This document shows, one piece after another, positions 1 to 8,361 of a stretch of 19,046 bases of DNA (its first letter is position 1; each line of letters starts with the position of its first letter). The stretch covers positions 1-19,046 of the forward strand of contig NZ_CALNAT010000258.1 in assembly GCF_937873925.1 (NCBI RefSeq). The letters run 5' to 3'. The translations under genes and the position numbers were made by a program. The stretch comes from an uncultured Proteiniphilum sp. Its GTDB lineage: Bacteria > Bacteroidota > Bacteroidia > Bacteroidales > Dysgonomonadaceae. The notes under the pieces were generated by a model that was not told the DNA's origin, made no database searches, and was given only the letters and a program-made list of their open reading frames with translations.

Positions 1-2208
1 ATAGATACTTCGGATAATGTAAAGGTTTCTATCAATAGCTTGCTTGAAACCATCCTGCTTGCCCTCGTTATTGTGGGTCTTGTTGTTTTATTATTCCTGG
101 GGCGATGGAGGGCTACCGTAATTATCATGGTGGCTATCCCCATTTCGCTCATTGGATCGTTCATCTATTTGTATATCACGGGAAACACCATTAATATTAT
201 TTCGTTGTCGGCACTTTCGATCTGTATCGGCATGGTAGTGGACGATGCAATAGTGGTACTTGAGAATATTACCTCGCATATTGAACGTGGTAGTCGTCCC
301 CGGCAAGCGGCGATTTACGGTACCGAAGAGGTCTCGCTTTCCGTGATCGCATCCACCTTAACCATTGTCGCGGCTTTCCTGCCGATGACTTTAGTTGGCG
401 GTCTTGCAGGGGTAATGTTCAAACAGCTCGGATGGATGGTGACCATCATCATTACTCTTTCAATGATCATTGCGTTGACACTTACCCCGATGATGAGTGC
501 CAAAATGTTGAGAGCGACGAAAGAAGCGAAAGTGAGTAAATTCGACAAATGGTATAACAAGCATATCCTTCCGTTGCTCGACAAATTAGACTTAGCTTAT
601 GGTAAGTTAGTGAACGGAGTGGTGAGAAAACGCGGTATTACATTGGGTGTGATTATAGGTATATTCATTATTGGGGCCGTAGTATCGGCTGTGACACTTA
701 AAACCGAATTTATGCCGAGCTCTGATAATAATACCATCTCAATGACTGTGGAATTGCCTACAGGGACGAGGATGGAGTTAGCCCACACCACGGGTCAGCA
801 GATCAATAGGCTGATAGAAGAGAAGTATCCTGAGATAGAGATCAATTCTTTTACTGTAGGGCAGGCTGATGAAGACAATATTATCGCCTCCATTCAAGAA
901 AACGGAGCGCATATTATGAGTTTTAATATCCGTACGAAGGAGGCCAGGTTCAGGAAAAGATCCGTGGATGATATTTCGGACGACTTGCGCAGGGATCTTG
1001 AAGCTATCCCGGCAATCAGCAATTTTGTAGTGACACCCGGGGGAAATATGGGAGCTATGGGAGGCGGAAGCACGATGGATGTGGAGATCTATGGGCATGA
1101 TTTTACCGAAACCGATCAGCTTGCCGCAGAAGTAAAATCTAAATTAGAGAATATCAAAGGTCTGCGAGACATCGTCGTTTCCCGTCAGGATTATCGCATG
1201 GAATACCAGATTGAGTTCGACCGGGAAAAACTCTCACTCAACGGTTTGAGTATGGGGACCGCTGCCGGTGCTGTCAGGAACCGCATAAACGGGATGACGA
1301 TGACAAGTTTTCGCGAAGAAGGTGAGGAATATGATATCCGTGTACGTTATGACGAACAATCGCGCCAATCCTTGGAGGATGTTGAAAATATATTGATATA
1401 CAATCCGATGGGCGTGGGAGTACGTGTGCGGGATTTGGGAAAAGTGGTGGAGAATTCTTCACTGCCTGAGATCGACCGTAAAGATCGCCAGCGAATAGTG
1501 ACTGTGAGCGGCTCTCTCTATAACCGCGCTTTGAGCGATGTAGCCGCAGATGTGAGCAGTGCCGTTTCAACTTTGGATATTCCAACGGGAATACAAGTGG
1601 AGATAGGTGGTTCGATCGAAGACCAGCAGGAGTCGTTCTCCGATTTGACAATGTTGATTGTCATCGTTATCCTGTTGGTATATATTGTAATGGCATCCCA
1701 ATTTGAATCACTCACATACCCGTTCATTATCATTTTTTCCATTCCGTTCGCGTTTATAGGCTCGTTGCTGTTACTTGCGATTACCGGTGAACCACTCGGA
1801 ATTATGGGGCTCATTGGACTGGTCATGCTCGTAGGGATGGTGGTGAAGAACGGTATTGTGCTTGTAGACTATATCAACCTGAACCGGGAGCGGGGAATGT
1901 CGATCATCACGGCTGTTGTCCACGGTGGAAGATCGAGGTTACGCCCGGTTTTAATGACTACGCTTACCACAATTCTCGGTATGGTTCCATTGGCTATCGG
2001 CACAGGGCAGGGATCTGAAATGTGGCAATCGCTCGGTATTTCTATTATCGGAGGGATGACCTTTTCAACGGTTGTAACGCTTGTCCTTATTCCCGTACTT
2101 TACTCAATTTTCGGAGGAAACGGGGTGAAACGTCAACGCAAAAAACATTATGAGAAGATTTCCAGGCACAATAAAACCCTAACCATTATTAAACAAGCAG
2201 AAGGATGA
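1..2208 (+). CDS. RND efflux transporter permease (AcrB/HAE1-like), 5' end missing
   Basis: Inner-membrane proton-driven efflux pump subunit, partner of a periplasmic adaptor and a TolC-like channel that presumably lie upstream. The reading frame is open from base 1, so the gene enters from the left edge; the TTG at 40 is not a start. About 735 codons are visible. The proton-relay pair sits in GMVVDDAIVVLENI (codons 81-82, equivalent to AcrB Asp407/Asp408), which implies roughly 325 N-terminal residues are missing. The TM10 motif GMVVKNGIVLVDYI carries the Lys matching AcrB Lys940. Between them lies the second periplasmic porter/docking region, then the last membrane helices and a short basic tail. 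Substrate cannot be told: the relay resembles the multidrug HAE1 branch more than CusA, but a metal pump is not excluded. A PII-like gene follows on the same strand. Confidence 0.95.
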   Translation: MDTSDNVKVSINSLLETILLALVIVGLVVLLFLGRWRATVIIMVAIPISLIGSFIYLYITGNTINIISLSALSICIGMVVDDAIVVLENITSHIERGSRPRQAAIYGTEEVSLSVIASTLTIVAAFLPMTLVGGLAGVMFKQLGWMVTIIITLSMIIALTLTPMMSAKMLRATKEAKVSKFDKWYNKHILPLLDKLDLAYGKLVNGVVRKRGITLGVIIGIFIIGAVVSAVTLKTEFMPSSDNNTISMTVELPTGTRMELAHTTGQQINRLIEEKYPEIEINSFTVGQADEDNIIASIQENGAHIMSFNIRTKEARFRKRSVDDISDDLRRDLEAIPAISNFVVTPGGNMGAMGGGSTMDVEIYGHDFTETDQLAAEVKSKLENIKGLRDIVVSRQDYRMEYQIEFDREKLSLNGLSMGTAAGAVRNRINGMTMTSFREEGEEYDIRVRYDEQSRQSLEDVENILIYNPMGVGVRVRDLGKVVENSSLPEIDRKDRQRIVTVSGSLYNRALSDVAADVSSAVSTLDIPTGIQVEIGGSIEDQQESFSDLTMLIVIVILLVYIVMASQFESLTYPFIIIFSIPFAFIGSLLLLAITGEPLGIMGLIGLVMLVGMVVKNGIVLVDYINLNRERGMSIITAVVHGGRSRLRPVLMTTLTTILGMVPLAIGTGQGSEMWQSLGISIIGGMTFSTVVTLVLIPVLYSIFGGNGVKRQRKKHYEKISRHNKTLTIIKQAEG

Positions 2209-2375
2209 GACCGGCATGAGAATCAATGTGACAAACGACTGTTGGCTGCGCCGATTTTCAATTCAACGGAACGAAGTGTAGTTAAGGTGAACAGTAGAAT
2301 CAAGAGTCAAGAACCAAGACTATAGAAATTCCAAAATTCTTGGGACATCCTGGATTTCCCCACTTCTCCACTTCC

Positions 2376-2421
2376 AACTTCTAACTTCTAATTTCTAACT
2401 TCTAATTTCTAACTTCTAATT
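2376..2421 (+). repeat. 7/14-bp tandem repeat array before the PII-like gene
   Basis: Alternating 7-mers AACTTCT and AATTTCT. The 14-bp unit AACTTCTAATTTCT is perfect at 2383-2396 and 2397-2410, with partial units on both sides. The array ends 10 bases before the ATG at 2432 and runs into AATTCAAAATTCAA. It fills the place where a 5' leader would be. Confidence 0.85.
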
Positions 2422-2431
2422 CAAAATTCAA

Positions 2432-2725
2432 ATGAAAGCAGTTTTGATTATATTTGACCAGGCACACTATAGCCAGATAGAGAGAGACCTGCCTAAACTA
2501 AATATTCGGGGATTTTCGTCCTGGAAAGAAGTTTACGGCCGAGGCAGCAACACCGGGGAACCTCATTATGGCAGCCACGCATGGCCATCGGTAAATAATG
2601 CTATTATTACAATAGTTGAAAACGACAGGGTGCCGTTATTGCTTAAATATCTAAAAGAACTTGATAATGAGTATAACAATTTAGGGCTTCGTGCTTTTGT
2701 GTTGAACGTGGAAGATATGGTGTGA
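2432..2725 (+). CDS. PII-like small protein downstream of the RND pump
   Basis: A 97-residue cytosolic protein with the size and layout of the PII/CutA-like ferredoxin-fold superfamily. The N-terminus MKAVLIIFDQA reads as beta1; LNIRGFSSWKEVYGRG corresponds to the PII segment GITGMTVTEVKGFGRQ leading into the T-loop; a shortened loop holding GEPHYGSHAWPS follows; NNAIITIVENDRV is beta3 before an alpha2 helix; and LGLRAFVLNVEDMV matches the terminal strand GKIFVFDVARVI of PII. The T-loop is shorter than in GlnB and lacks the uridylylated-Tyr context. The His and Trp residues there could bind a ligand or metal, but that is inference. The position, 223 bp after the RND permease on the same strand, resembles other small PII/CutA-like proteins (such as DUF3240) coded beside RND pumps, so a role in pump control is plausible. 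The ATG at 2432 gives a natural PII start. Confidence 0.7.
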   Translation: MKAVLIIFDQAHYSQIERDLPKLNIRGFSSWKEVYGRGSNTGEPHYGSHAWPSVNNAIITIVENDRVPLLLKYLKELDNEYNNLGLRAFVLNVEDMV

Positions 2726-2738
2726 TCCTGAAATCAAA

Positions 2739-2761
2739 CATTTTCAATAAAATTGAAAATG
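2739..2761 (+). terminator. AT-rich hairpin after the PII-like gene
   Basis: Perfect 10-bp inverted repeat CATTTTCAAT / ATTGAAAATG with a 3-nt loop, 14 bases after the stop codon. It is AT-rich and has no clean T tract, so it is a weak terminator or an mRNA 3' stabiliser. Confidence 0.45.
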
Positions 2762-2792
2762 CCTAATTTTAATGAACATACATTTAAGTCAG

Positions 2793-2822
2793 AAGCCGGG
2801 CATGGATGTGTCCGGCTTTTTT
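2793..2822 (+). terminator. Rho-independent terminator before the patatin gene
   Basis: Stem AAGCCGG (2793-2799) / CCGGCTT (2812-2818) with a 12-nt loop, running into a T tract at 2817-2822. It separates the RND/PII-like transcript from the phospholipase gene. Confidence 0.8.
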
Positions 2823-2856
2823 GGAGGGGTATAATAACAAAATATAGTTCATACAA

Positions 2857-5043
2857 ATGAAGCGGTATATAATTCTGTTTCTTTCATTACTATTCTTTTT
2901 TTCGCCTGTTTTAGCACAGCGGAAAAAAGTCGGCCTGGTTTTAAGCGGGGGAGGTGCAAAAGGTGCGGCTCATGTGGGTGTATTGAAAGTGCTTGAAGAG
3001 GCAGGAATACCGGTTGATTACATTGCCGGGACAAGCGTCGGGGCAATTGTCGGGGGACTGTATTCGATAAACCACGACATTCATACGCTGGATAGTATGT
3101 TCAGATGCCAGGATTGGAGGTTTTTGTTCAGTGATGATATTGACAGGCGCTACAGAATGTATTCGACAGAAGAATACAGGGAAAAATATCTTGTCAGCTT
3201 ACCCTATCATCTCAAACAAAGACAAGAAAACCCGGCAGGGCTTATTACCGGCCATAATTTATATAATTTGTTTTCCAATATGACTGTCGGATATCACGAA
3301 GTCGAATCGTTCAACGATCTCCCGATTCCCTTTGCTTGTGTCGCGGTCGATTTGGTTTCGGGGAAGCAAGTCGTATTGAATAAAGGCTCACTACCTAAGG
3401 CGATGCGGGCAAGCATGGCGATACCGGGCGTTTTAAAGCCTGTTGTACAGGATAATATGCTACTGATAGACGGTGGACTGTTAAATAATATCCCGACAGA
3501 CGTTGTCATGGATATGGGTGCTGAGATCATTATCGGTGTCGATTTAAGCGTAGCCTGGAAAACAGATGAAGAGGTAAAACAATTATCCGGCATGTTGGGT
3601 CAGATAATGAATATCATTATTGAAAACGAGAATTACGAGAAAAATAAAAATAACATTGACTTACTTCTTAATCCCGACCTGAAAGGATTCGAGGTGACAA
3701 GTTTCTCGCAACAAAATATAGAAGAGATGATCCGGAGGGGCGAAGAGGTTGCAAGGAAGCATTGGGATGAATTAATACTGTTGAAAAAACAAATATATGA
3801 AGGGGTAGATGTTGAAGAACCACCTGAAAAAAGCAAATATATAATAGCGGATAGTTGGCAATTGGGAAATATCTCGTTTGACGGCATATCTGATTATGTT
3901 GAAAGTTGGTTAAGAAAACGTCTTCCTATAAAAGAAAATACATCCATATCGATGCAGGATATAGAAAAGACGATTGCTGTTCTGTATGGTACCGATCTTT
4001 TTTCTCAGGTAGAATATCAATTGGGTAATGATATCCCGCATCATATTCATTTTTCACTAAAGAACAAGCCGCTGAATAAATTGAATATCGGGGCACGTTT
4101 CGATTCCGAAGAATTTGCCTCTATATTGCTGAATACAACAATCAATCATCAGTTTATACGCGGATCGATTTTTTCGGTAACCGCCCGTTTGAATAGCAAT
4201 CCATACCTTTTGCTTTCTGAACAAATCGGAAATACGTACGAGTCTAAAATAAGGCTTTCATACCGGATCAGGTATAACGATATTTCATTACGCGAAAAAA
4301 AGAGGACGGTTGATCATTTTACTTTTGTATCCCATTCACCGGAAATATCCTATTCGAGATCCGGCCATAATGTAAATTATGGAATTGGGCTGCATTACGA
4401 TTATTTTAATTACAAAGAGAAGGTTTTTTATGAGGATTTTAAGGAATTTGCTTTAACGCCTGAAGGCTTTTTCAACTATTTCGCCGCGCTTACGTTTGAC
4501 AGTCGCGATCAAAGCTATTATCCGACAAGAGGTTTCTATATGAATATGCAGGCCCAGATGTTTACCGACGATTTGATCAGGTATAAAAAAGACACGCCGT
4601 TTTTTTCTGTCATATGCGATCTGAACGGAATTGTCAGTTTCTTCGATCGATTTTGTATGATTCCATCCCTCCAAACCCGCATTCTTGTGGGTAATAATAT
4701 TCCATTCATATATCAGAACTATATGGGAGGCGAACTTGACGGAAGATACCTGTCACAGCAGATCTCTTTCCCGGGTATCCAGAGGGTTCAACTTTTCGAT
4801 AATTCGCTTCTTATTGCAAAATTGAAACTGCGGCAAAGGCTTTGGGAAAATCATTATGTAGCAGTTTCGGGGGCATACGTGAACAGTAGTGACAAATTTG
4901 ATATGCCAGCCAGCAGGGATATATGGGGAAGCTCGATTCAATATTCTTACAACAGTAATTTGGGCCCGGTCGGATTGCAACTCTCTTATTCTGACCATGA
5001 GAAACGATTGAACGTTTTTGCGAGTATAGGATATAATTTTTGA
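2857..5043 (+). CDS. Patatin-like phospholipase with Omp85-type beta-barrel (PlpD-like)
   Basis: Predicted outer-membrane lipase of 728 residues. A signal peptide spans residues 1-20 (basic start, hydrophobic core, cleavage near VLA-Q). The patatin domain (about 25-235) has the oxyanion loop GGGAKG (31-36), the nucleophile in GTSVG (Ser60) and the second dyad residue in DGG (Asp205), so the active site is intact. A POTRA-like region (about 335-400) follows, then a beta-barrel of the BamA/FhaC type (about 400-728) ending in the aromatic C-terminus GYNF expected for BAM substrates. The arrangement matches type Vd autotransporters such as Pseudomonas PlpD, which is of very similar length. In Bacteroidota it is not established that the lipase is released. 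The ATG at 2857 is chosen because it begins the signal peptide. A terminator precedes it; no convincing promoter box was seen. Confidence 0.92.
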   Translation: MKRYIILFLSLLFFFSPVLAQRKKVGLVLSGGGAKGAAHVGVLKVLEEAGIPVDYIAGTSVGAIVGGLYSINHDIHTLDSMFRCQDWRFLFSDDIDRRYRMYSTEEYREKYLVSLPYHLKQRQENPAGLITGHNLYNLFSNMTVGYHEVESFNDLPIPFACVAVDLVSGKQVVLNKGSLPKAMRASMAIPGVLKPVVQDNMLLIDGGLLNNIPTDVVMDMGAEIIIGVDLSVAWKTDEEVKQLSGMLGQIMNIIIENENYEKNKNNIDLLLNPDLKGFEVTSFSQQNIEEMIRRGEEVARKHWDELILLKKQIYEGVDVEEPPEKSKYIIADSWQLGNISFDGISDYVESWLRKRLPIKENTSISMQDIEKTIAVLYGTDLFSQVEYQLGNDIPHHIHFSLKNKPLNKLNIGARFDSEEFASILLNTTINHQFIRGSIFSVTARLNSNPYLLLSEQIGNTYESKIRLSYRIRYNDISLREKKRTVDHFTFVSHSPEISYSRSGHNVNYGIGLHYDYFNYKEKVFYEDFKEFALTPEGFFNYFAALTFDSRDQSYYPTRGFYMNMQAQMFTDDLIRYKKDTPFFSVICDLNGIVSFFDRFCMIPSLQTRILVGNNIPFIYQNYMGGELDGRYLSQQISFPGIQRVQLFDNSLLIAKLKLRQRLWENHYVAVSGAYVNSSDKFDMPASRDIWGSSIQYSYNSNLGPVGLQLSYSDHEKRLNVFASIGYNF

Positions 5044-5134
5044 TCACTGCTATTCAGAATTTTGCAAAAAAATTAAATCAGGTTCAGGTTGTTTAATTAT
5101 GCGAACTATGAAGCATCACTTTATGATGTAACCG

Positions 5135-5166
5135 TTTTCTTAACCGAAGGATAAATAGTATCTTTG
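5135..5166 (+). promoter_or_regulatory. Bacteroidota-type promoter of the YidE-type gene
   Basis: -7 box TATCTTTG at 5159-5166 with a T-rich -33 element (TTTTC, 5135-5139) about 20 bases upstream. The box ends 34 bases before the ATG at 5201. Confidence 0.65.
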
Positions 5167-5200
5167 CGGTGTTTTCAGGTAATTAAACCCGGACATTATC

Positions 5201-6793
5201 ATGTTGTATTCATTGCTCCAGAACTCCTATTTTTCGGTTTTTCTTATTATAGCGCTCGGCTATATGCTGGGACGCATCAAGATCAAAGGTATTTCGCTAG
5301 ATGTGTCGGCAGTTATCTTTATCGCCTTGTTATTCGGCCATTTTGGTGTGACTATCCCCAGCTCATTAGGATATTTCGGGCTGGTGTTGTTTATTTTCAC
5401 TATCGGCCTGCAATCGGGTCCCGGTTTTTTCGATTCGTTCCAAAAGAACGGTAAAAACCTGTTGATGATGGCACTGATCATTGTTGTCAGTGCCGGCGCT
5501 GTCGCATTGGGATTGGCTTATTTCCTGGGTATAGATATGCCGGGAGTGACGGGACTGATCGCCGGCGCATTGACCAGTACGCCGGGATTGGCAGTAGCCA
5601 TCGACAGTACCAATTCACCGCTCGCTTCAATCGCATACGGTATTGCTTATCCGTTCGGAGTGATAGGAGTGATCCTGTTCGTGAAATTCTTCCCTAAGAT
5701 GATTGGTGTCGATTTGCAGCAGGAGGCGCTTCGGCTCGAACGGCACGAAAAGGCGGCTTATCCCGAAGTGAATTTTGCTATTTTCAGGGTGAAAAATCCT
5801 ACCGTATTCGGTAAATCTTTGTCCGAACTACAGATCCGCAGCATGACGGGAGCCGTTATCTCCCGCCTGATCCACGATGGTGTAATGGTAATTCCCCGGG
5901 CAAGGACCATCCTCAGGGAAGGAGACCTGGTGAAAGCCGTGGGAACGGATAATTCACTGAACCAGCTCGCACTGTTTATCGGTGAACGGACCGAAATAGA
6001 GCTGCCTGTCGATCAGGATCAGGTGGTGGAGTCGCTCCTGGTTACCAATAAACGGATAGTGGACAAGACGCTGGGGGCATTAGATCTTTCACGGGCGTAT
6101 CATTGTAATATTACACGCATCCGGCGGAGTGGAATAGTCCTCTCTCCCACACCCGACCTGAAGCTGAAATTCGGCGATAAAGTGGTGGTCGTAGGTGAAC
6201 GGAAGAGCGTGCAGGAAGTAGGCCTGTTACTGGGTAACAACGAGAAGAAATTATCCGACACCGATTTTTTCCCTATTGCGATGGGAATTGTTCTGGGTAT
6301 ACTGGTCGGGCAGTTGCAGATATCCTTTTCCGATTCGTTCTCTTTTTCCCTGGGATTGACGGGAGGAGTGTTGATCACGGCACTTGTGTTGAGTAAACTG
6401 GGGAAAACAGGGCCAATCCTCTGGTCGATGTCGGGCATGTCAAACCAGTTATTGCGACAATTGGGGCTGTTGCTTTTCCTTGCGGAAGTGGGTACATCGG
6501 CGGGTGCCAACCTCTTCGCCACGTTCCAGACCTATGGCTTACCCTATTTCCTTACCGGAGCGGTTATCACCCTGGCGCCTATGATCGTGGCCGGATTGCT
6601 GGGATTTTATGTCTTTAAGATTCCTATCTTAGACCTGATGGGTACCATTGTCGGCGGTATGACCAGTACCCCGGGACTGGCCACTGTCGATTCAATGACC
6701 GACAGTACCGCTCCCAGCGTAGCTTATGCCACAGTATATCCCGTTGCCATGGTATTATTGATCGTATTGATACAAATACTGGCGCTGTTTTGA
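5201..6793 (+). CDS. YidE/AspT-type transporter with two TrkA-C domains
   Basis: Inner-membrane protein of 530 residues belonging to the AspT/YidE/YbjL antiporter-duplication family. It has two homologous membrane halves (about 1-170 and 360-530), each ending with the hallmark loop: GALTSTPGLA at 122-131 and GGMTSTPGLA at 485-494. Between them lie two soluble TrkA-C (RCK_C) domains (about 190-270 and 280-350), seen in segments such as REGDLVKAVGTD and KFGDKVVVVGER. AspT itself exchanges aspartate for alanine, but most family members with RCK domains have no known substrate, so none is assigned. The start ATG at 5201 lies 34 bases after a good -7 box. It is monocistronic and convergent with the next gene. 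Confidence 0.92.
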   Translation: MLYSLLQNSYFSVFLIIALGYMLGRIKIKGISLDVSAVIFIALLFGHFGVTIPSSLGYFGLVLFIFTIGLQSGPGFFDSFQKNGKNLLMMALIIVVSAGAVALGLAYFLGIDMPGVTGLIAGALTSTPGLAVAIDSTNSPLASIAYGIAYPFGVIGVILFVKFFPKMIGVDLQQEALRLERHEKAAYPEVNFAIFRVKNPTVFGKSLSELQIRSMTGAVISRLIHDGVMVIPRARTILREGDLVKAVGTDNSLNQLALFIGERTEIELPVDQDQVVESLLVTNKRIVDKTLGALDLSRAYHCNITRIRRSGIVLSPTPDLKLKFGDKVVVVGERKSVQEVGLLLGNNEKKLSDTDFFPIAMGIVLGILVGQLQISFSDSFSFSLGLTGGVLITALVLSKLGKTGPILWSMSGMSNQLLRQLGLLLFLAEVGTSAGANLFATFQTYGLPYFLTGAVITLAPMIVAGLLGFYVFKIPILDLMGTIVGGMTSTPGLATVDSMTDSTAPSVAYATVYPVAMVLLIVLIQILALF

Positions 6794-6802
6794 TAACAGT
6801 TG

Positions 6803-6825
6803 ATAACAGATTCGGGATCTGTTAT
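6803..6825. terminator. Hairpin between convergent genes
   Basis: Perfect 9-bp stem ATAACAGAT / ATCTGTTAT with loop TCGGG. It overlaps the stop codon of the minus-strand oxidoreductase and sits 10 bases after the plus-strand transporter stop. There is no strong T tract on either side, so bidirectional termination is likely but not certain. The 9-mer TGATAACAG occurs twice in tandem at 6791-6809. Confidence 0.5.
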
Positions 6826-7787
6826 TCAGCGATCTTCAGCACTACATTTCCCGTTTTTTGCCCGGTTTCTACATAACGGTAGGCATCGACAATCTCGTCC
6901 AGCTTGTAATATCTGTCGATTACGGGTTTAAAGGTGCCTGCTTCGAAAAGATTTCTTAGGAAAATAACATCCGCCTGCGTAATGGCAGGGATGGGAAATA
7001 ATACTTTCTTTCCATTTCTGAATACTGTAGAGAGCGCCAGGAAGATGTTCTCTCCATTTTTGCCCAACTCGGTAGATATGTAGATGCCGTTTTTGCTGAG
7101 TAACGGTTTGCATCGTCCGAAGGAACTTTTGCCTACGGCGTCGAAGATGAATGAGAACTTTGTCCCGGTTTTTGTGAAATCCCCGGTTTGGTAGTCAATT
7201 ACCCGGTCGGCACCAAGAGATCGGATCAGTTCCACATTTTTTGTGTTGCATACTGCCGTCACATTCGCTCCGAAATGTTTTAATAATTGTACGGCAGCCG
7301 ATCCGATAGCCCCTGTCGCACCGTATACCATTACATCATTTCCTTTTTCGACCTTTGCTGCCCTGATATTGCCTAATGCATAATGGGCGCCTTCCGTGAC
7401 AGGAGCGGCATCGTAAAAGGTGGCATTGGAGGGCATGATAGTTATGGCGCTGTCTTCCCCGATGGCGAGGTATTCTGCATGTCCGCCGAAATGGTTATCG
7501 TCGAACCCGAATATCTTGTCTCCTTTTCTGAATCGGGTAACGCTTTTCCCCGTCTCTTCCACTACACCGGTAAATTCACATCCCAATACCCGGATCTTTG
7601 GGCGGAACAGACCGCTCCAGAATCTCGATACAAAATATTGGGCGCTTCGAAATCCGCTGTCGGTACGGTTTACTGTGGATGCAACCACCTTTATCAACAC
7701 TTCATTATCTTTTAGTTCCGGTTTATCAACCTCTGTGATTTTTACGACTTCCGGCGAACCATACCGGGTATAAACGGCTGCTTTCAT
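6822..7787 (-). CDS. NAD(P)-dependent MDR-family oxidoreductase (quinone reductase-like)
   Basis: Cytosolic medium-chain dehydrogenase/reductase of 321 residues. The N-terminal GroES-like domain (about 1-125) includes LGCEFTGVVEETG and KGDKIFGFDDNHFGGHAEY. The Rossmann domain (about 126-260) carries YGATGAIGSAAVQ (155-167), the AxxGxxG-type loop of zinc-independent quinone reductase/crotonase-like MDRs, followed by GADRVIDY (192-199). The Cys/His zinc ligands of classical alcohol dehydrogenases are not evident, so it is probably a zinc-free NADPH:quinone or enone reductase; the true substrate is unknown. The ATG at 7787 begins the usual MKAAVYTRYG. A CAAAGATA sequence 32 bases upstream reads as a -7 box on the minus strand. 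Confidence 0.9.
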   Translation of the reverse strand: MKAAVYTRYGSPEVVKITEVDKPELKDNEVLIKVVASTVNRTDSGFRSAQYFVSRFWSGLFRPKIRVLGCEFTGVVEETGKSVTRFRKGDKIFGFDDNHFGGHAEYLAIGEDSAITIMPSNATFYDAAPVTEGAHYALGNIRAAKVEKGNDVMVYGATGAIGSAAVQLLKHFGANVTAVCNTKNVELIRSLGADRVIDYQTGDFTKTGTKFSFIFDAVGKSSFGRCKPLLSKNGIYISTELGKNGENIFLALSTVFRNGKKVLFPIPAITQADVIFLRNLFEAGTFKPVIDRYYKLDEIVDAYRYVETGQKTGNVVLKIAE

Positions 7788-7818
7788 ATGATTAATGTTT
7801 AGAGCAAAGAATAAAGAG

Positions 7819-7826
7819 CAAAGATA
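7819..7826 (-). promoter_or_regulatory. -7 promoter box of the MDR oxidoreductase
   Basis: On the minus strand the sequence reads TATCTTTG, the Bacteroidota -7 consensus, 31 bases before the ATG at 7787. A matching -33 TTG is not obvious. Confidence 0.55.
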
Positions 7827-7931
7827 TATGCATCAGGACTTATTATTTATTTCCGGGTTGTGATCGTTACCTCTCCTTAGCGCATTGATTTTTATCAAGA
7901 GGGAATTTAAAATATTCAAGTTTCGCAAGTC

Positions 7932-8099
7932 GTATGATTGCAACTAAAACCTCCGACTAACAATATTTTATGACCCATAATAGTGCTCGTTCGCTAAAAG
8001 AGTAGAACTCGCTTCGCTTTGGACAGCTACTCTTTTGACGCTTATCTCGCACTATGGGTCCCCACAAAATATCTAAAGGTCTCCCTTTTAGTTGCATAC
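7932..8099. repeat. Nested ~168-bp imperfect palindrome (MITE-like or structured RNA)
   Basis: Four concentric inverted-repeat pairs were read: GTATGATTGCAACTAAAA (7932-7949) with TTTTAGTTGCATAC (8086-8099); ATATTTT (7963-7969) with AAAATAT (8066-8072); GACCCATAATAGTGC (7972-7986) with GCACTATGGGTC (8049-8060), differing by a 3-nt insertion; and AAAAGAGTAG (7996-8005) with CTACTCTTTT (8027-8036). The apical loop has CTCGCTTCGCT, echoed by GCTCGTTCGCT at 7985-7995. The whole element could fold as one long hairpin. It has no ORF. It lies in a 574-bp gene-free gap between two divergently oriented genes. Confidence 0.75.
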
Positions 8100-8361
8100 A
8101 TTATAAATTTACATGCAAAACTTAAGTAAAATATTTACACAAAAATAGTATATTTTCGATAAGAACAGAGGAATATCTGAACCGAATTTCGATTTAAGAT
8201 GTTCTATTGTTCATAAGGTTACTAAACGAAAAGTTAAAAATAAAAATCAACACATTATCAAATTATTTAAATCAATTCATCTCATTGGCATATTAACTAA
8301 TTAGCATATTGGCTCATTGAGTTTCATATTGGTTTTATACAATAAATTGAATAACTGAGAA
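8100..8361. other. AT-rich gap and degenerate repeats before pncB
   Basis: No ORF seen. The last part carries degenerate repeats: CTCATTG at 8281-8287 and 8313-8319; CATATT at 8289-8294; CATATTGG at 8305-8312 and 8325-8332. I find no clear TAnnTTTG box for pncB here. Confidence 0.6.

Noticed and set aside
40..42. TTG as the start of the RND permease
   Set aside because: The frame is open from base 1 and the TM2 region is already under way; the gene is cut by the window edge.
5164..5454. 96-residue plus-strand ORF at the start of the YidE-type gene
   Set aside because: It overlaps the conserved transporter frame, begins at or before the predicted transcription start, and shows no family features.
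7838..8100. CRISPR array in the repeat-rich gap
   Set aside because: The repeats are nested inverted arms, not regularly spaced direct repeats with unique spacers.
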